8,163 nucleotides of DNA, from contig CAMDOY010000151.1 of NCBI GenBank assembly GCA_945903655.1, forward strand, positions 1 through 8,163. Reading direction: 5' to 3'. The stretch is from Rhizobium sp. Q54. Its GTDB lineage: Bacteria > Pseudomonadota > Alphaproteobacteria > Rhizobiales > Beijerinckiaceae. The notes under the pieces are model-generated. The model was not told the DNA's origin. It did not search any database and saw only the letters and a list, made by a program, of their open reading frames with translations. A program made the translations under genes and the position numbers. Below are positions 5,923-8,163 of the stretch, piece after piece (within the stretch, counting starts at the first letter, position 1; each line of letters starts with the position of its first letter).

Positions 5923-5965
5923 GATAGAATCGCCTTGCTGGTGCTTCAGTCATGTTCGGTCCGTC

Positions 5966-5994
5966 CGGCGGTCAGCTTTAGCCGCCGTTTCTTT
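5966..5994 (+). terminator. Intrinsic-terminator-like hairpin
   Basis: CGGCGG (5966-5971) pairs with CCGCCG (5982-5987) around a 10-base loop and is followed at once by TTTCTTT. The layout is that of a plus-strand rho-independent terminator. No intact plus-strand gene lies just upstream. It would terminate either readthrough from doxX or an unannotated short transcript that includes the small ORF at 5843. Confidence 0.42.
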
Positions 5995-6437
5995 GCAAGC
6001 CTCGACATCTCCGGCTCAAATGTTGTTCATGTGGATGGAGTCGCAGGGATCGATCAACTCAAGTAGCTTGGCAAGTTGAACAGCCGTACTAGCATCCGAT
6101 GAAGAAAAGACGTCTGGGGTCGCAGCGCTGACAGCCTAAGATACCCCAGGATGGACATGGATTGATGCACAATCCGATTTTCCACTTTCTCAGGATCAGT
6201 CCTTATCACAGGCTATCAAAACCGCGTGAAAATGACGTATTGTGTACGCTTTTGATAAAAACAAAGCTGACTCTCAACTCTAAGGCTGATTAGGTATGGA
6301 GTGATTTTTTGAAGTAGGAATGCCCATAAAAGACTCCGCAAATCAGGTTGCATCAACGTTTCTTCCGTTCGGCTTTCTCCTAAGCACAGAGTGATCACAG
6401 CGCGTCCTGAAAACAAAGGCCAGTTCGGAGGGGTACA

Positions 6438-7481
6438 ATGATCCACGGTTTGAGGATGTTCGGTGTCATGACCGTGGTTATCGGATTTGGATTGTTCTCC
6501 CCGGCGTGCGCGCAGGCCCCTGCTGAATTTTTCAAGGACAAGACCTTAACCATCAACGTAGGTTATGGTGCAGGGGGCGGCTACGATATGACCACTCGGA
6601 TCGTGGCGCGGCACTTGGGTCGGCACATCCCGGGCAACCCCACAGTCATTGTTTCCAACATGCCCGGCGGCGGAAGTCTGAGAGTCATTAATTTTCTTTA
6701 TAACGCTGCTCCAAAAGATGGATTAACCCTTGGTGTGTTCGGCGCCCTTCTCATGCTTGAACCAATGCGCGGAAACACCAACGTAAAAGCTGAACCGGCC
6801 AAGTTTGAGTGGATCGGATCGATGCATAACGATATCAACGCCTGTGGCATTTGGAAAGGAGGGGGCGTTGGAATCAAGACACTTGACGACCTCCTGAAGT
6901 CACCAAAGACGATTGTTTTCGGCTCGACCTCGCCGGAAGCGGAGACAGCAACCTACCCCACAATTCTTCGAAAACTTCTTGGCGCGCCAGTCAGTGTCAT
7001 CAACGGCTATCCAGGAACGCGCGAAATAAATCTTGCTATGCAAAGTGGTGAGGTTCATGGAACATGTGGAATGTATGAGTCCACCGTTCGCACTTCTTAT
7101 TTCTCAGACCTTCAAGCCGGCAACCTGGCAATTTTCTTTCAAGCAGGGCTCGAGCGTAGGGTGGATCTGTTTGGTAAAGCTGCTTCTGCTGCAGATATCC
7201 TGAAAGATGATGAAGCGCGTCAGATTGGAGAGCTCCTCTTCCGACCGTCGGAGATCACTCGCCCGTTAGCGGCGCCGCCAGGTACTCCTAAGGATCGAGT
7301 GGCGGCTCTTCAGAAGGCGTTGATGGATACCATGAAAGATCCTGCAACCATTGAAGATGGGCAAAAGTTGAGCATCGACTTCTTGCCGATGGACGGTCAG
7401 CGTGTGGCGGAACTAATAAACAATTTCTATCGAACACCTCCCCACCTTATCAAGCGTGCGGTAGAATTATCGGCGGATTAG
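6438..7481 (+). CDS. Bug/TctC-family periplasmic substrate-binding protein (Bug3)
   Basis: This complete 347-residue Bug-family receptor starts at ATG 6438-6440, preceded by GGAGGGG (6427-6433) and a 4-base spacer. The signal peptide is residues 1-25 or 1-27, ending S-P-A-C-A-Q-A. The cysteine is not in a lipobox, so a soluble periplasmic protein is expected rather than a lipoprotein. Family blocks are VGYGAGGGYD (41-50), RHLGRHIPGNP, NMPGGGS (74-80), A-P-K-D-G, and A-A-P-P-G-T-P late in the protein. It resembles Bug1 most in the first loop (G-G-G-Y-D). The gene is alone on the plus strand behind a long non-coding stretch and converges on Bug4. No TctA/TctB permease gene is adjacent. The ligand is unknown; a small organic anion is the family expectation. 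Confidence 0.92.
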   Translation: MIHGLRMFGVMTVVIGFGLFSPACAQAPAEFFKDKTLTINVGYGAGGGYDMTTRIVARHLGRHIPGNPTVIVSNMPGGGSLRVINFLYNAAPKDGLTLGVFGALLMLEPMRGNTNVKAEPAKFEWIGSMHNDINACGIWKGGGVGIKTLDDLLKSPKTIVFGSTSPEAETATYPTILRKLLGAPVSVINGYPGTREINLAMQSGEVHGTCGMYESTVRTSYFSDLQAGNLAIFFQAGLERRVDLFGKAASAADILKDDEARQIGELLFRPSEITRPLAAPPGTPKDRVAALQKALMDTMKDPATIEDGQKLSIDFLPMDGQRVAELINNFYRTPPHLIKRAVELSAD

Positions 7482-7516
7482 ATCTTTGCAGCCCCGCCTT
7501 GAGCATGAGCGATACG

Positions 7517-7549
7517 TCGTCTTATGACGAAAAGCCCCCATAAGGGCTT
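7517..7549 (-). terminator. Hairpins between convergent Bug3 and Bug4 genes
   Basis: AAGCCC (7532-7537) pairs with GGGCTT (7544-7549). Read on the minus strand the stem is followed by TTCG after GGGCTT, giving a short CTTTT tail 17 bp past the Bug4 stop, so it best serves Bug4. A smaller hairpin TCGTC/GACGA (7517-7530) sits beside it, on the Bug3 side. Together they probably separate the two converging transcripts. The T-tract is short. Confidence 0.55.
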
Positions 7550-7565
7550 CGATTGTTCCGCATCA

Positions 7566-8163
7566 CTATTTGGTTGATAGGATTCTCTGTACCTGCTCCT
7601 TCTGCGCGGGCGTCAGGTCGTTGATGGCCCGTCGGACGGCTTCTATGGTCCTCTCTGCGTCGGTAAAGCTGACCTCGCGCTGGCTCTTCTCGCCTTCTGC
7701 TATCAACGCCGGATCACTGAGCGCTTCCTTCACAGCCTCCCTTATGAATTTGAGCCGCGCCGCAGGTATATTCGGCGGAGCGATCAGGATCCGACCAAGA
7801 GCGTGCAGTGTGCTGTGGAAATCGAAAAGCCACTCGTCCTCCGGCGACAACTTCATGGACTCGAAAATCGTCGGTACGTTTTTGAATAATTGCGAAGGCT
7901 GGCGCGACATGTTGGCGACTGCGCGCAGATCGTTGGACTGCACGTAGTTGTTCGCCGATGTATCGTTCACAAACACCGCGTCCATTTCCTTTCGCGTCAC
8001 GGCGCGCGCGGCGTCGTTGGACCCCTTGTAGCCCATAACGACCTTGCAGGTGAGCTTTACGCCGGCGCATGTAATTTGCGCCCCATCGGACATACCGTCG
8101 AGTGGTCCGCTAGCCGCCCAGTTGATCGAGCGGCCGGATTTGATGAAGTCAGCCGGGGTCTTT
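7566..8163 (-). CDS. Bug/TctC-family substrate-binding protein, C-terminal part (Bug4, runs off the window)
   Basis: The last 198 codons of a Bug-family receptor are visible. The frame stays open to the window edge, passing through KTPADFIKSGRSINWAASG before the internal ATG at 8091-8093, so that ATG is not the start and the signal peptide lies outside. Recognisable second-domain blocks are V-V-M-G-Y-K-G-S-N-D-A-A (matching V-M-G-Y-K-G-S-N-E-A of Bug2), the A-P-P-N-I-P segment, and a C-terminal D-L-T-P-A-Q-K-E-Q-V helix. It appears more diverged from Bug1-3: it has two cysteines before the G-Y-K-G block (T-C-A-G-V-K-L-T-C) and shorter spacing. No internal stop is seen. The stop is TAG 7566-7568, and the gene is convergent with Bug3 across 84 bp. 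The ligand is unknown. Confidence 0.85.
   Translation of the reverse strand, partial: KTPADFIKSGRSINWAASGPLDGMSDGAQITCAGVKLTCKVVMGYKGSNDAARAVTRKEMDAVFVNDTSANNYVQSNDLRAVANMSRQPSQLFKNVPTIFESMKLSPEDEWLFDFHSTLHALGRILIAPPNIPAARLKFIREAVKEALSDPALIAEGEKSQREVSFTDAERTIEAVRRAINDLTPAQKEQVQRILSTK

Larger units (their letters stand above)
5599..6437. other. Long intergenic stretch without a confident gene
   Basis: About 840 bp separate doxX from Bug3. The left part holds the doxX hairpin, a weak hairpin at 5715-5732 (CTCACG/CGTGAG), an inverted repeat at 5903-5922, and a terminator-like hairpin at 5966-5994. Two overlapping coding-like frames cannot both be real. One is a plus-strand frame running to TAG at about 6065 (ending S-G-S-N-V-V-H-V-D-G-V-A-G-I-D-Q-L-K). 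The other is a minus-strand frame 6016-6135 (T-P-D-V-F-S-S-S-D-A-S ... L-A-K-L-L-E-L-I-D-P). Neither is recognised. From about 6180 the sequence becomes AT-rich (TTTTGATAAAAAC near 6250) and probably contains the Bug3 promoter. Confidence 0.5.

Noticed and set aside
6016..6135. Minus-strand coding-like frame (T-P-D-V-F-S-S-S ... L-I-D-P)
   Set aside because: It overlaps an equally plausible plus-strand frame and neither has a start or known family. It is mentioned only in the gap description.
5909..6135. 11-bp direct repeat GCGCTGACAGC
   Set aside because: Only two copies 216 bp apart with no other array features. This is not a CRISPR or a clear attachment site.
6216..6446. 76-residue minus-strand open frame overlapping the Bug3 start
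   Set aside because: It covers the Bug3 ribosome site and promoter region and has no recognisable domain.
1..8163. tRNA, rRNA, CRISPR, riboswitch, toxin-antitoxin or defence system
   Set aside because: I looked on both strands and found no cloverleaf, spaced repeats, conserved riboswitch core or recognisable defence protein.

Overview
The window looks like an accessory, repeatedly rearranged stretch of an alphaproteobacterial chromosome or island, most likely Hyphomicrobiales (Bradyrhizobium/Mesorhizobium-like). The reasons are protein-level only. There are four substrate-binding proteins of the Bug/TctC type that are very numerous in such genomes, and gene remnants whose closest remembered relatives are rhizobial IS3-family transposases and rhizobial large serine recombinases. 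No RNA gene fixes the taxonomy, and base composition seems to vary from gene to gene (judged by eye, not calculated).

Layout. Positions 1-518 hold no confident gene. Positions 519-1550 (minus) encode a complete Bug-type periplasmic binding protein. A gap of about 300 bp before the next gene contains a decayed IS3-family orfA. Positions 1850-2791 (minus) encode an intact glutaminase (glsA). Positions 2810-3588 are a gene graveyard of short coding pieces on both strands. These include the end of one reading frame overlapping the start of another (ATGA), the C-terminal end of a site-specific recombinase, an unidentified minus-strand piece with an in-frame stop, and the first ~20 codons of a radical-SAM glycyl-radical-enzyme activase. 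Positions 3589-4617 (minus) encode a second complete Bug protein. A divergent intergenic region of ~490 bp follows, with an operator-like inverted repeat and another coding remnant. Positions 5104-5598 (plus) encode a small DoxX-family membrane protein followed by a terminator-like hairpin. About 840 bp without a convincing gene follow. Positions 6438-7481 (plus) encode a third complete Bug protein. It converges on a fourth Bug gene (7566 to beyond 8163, minus), with a hairpin between them.

How the genes work together. Bug proteins bind small carboxylates or other small organic solutes in the periplasm and normally hand them to a TctA/TctB membrane pair. No TctA/TctB-type gene is present here, so these are either orphan receptors that share a remote permease or sensory/scavenging proteins. 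The glutaminase hydrolyses glutamine to glutamate and ammonia in the cytoplasm. A link to a Bug ligand is possible only by proximity. DoxX is a membrane protein of uncertain role. I see no single coherent pathway or novel defence or mobile system. The most informative feature is the density of truncated, rejoined gene fragments.
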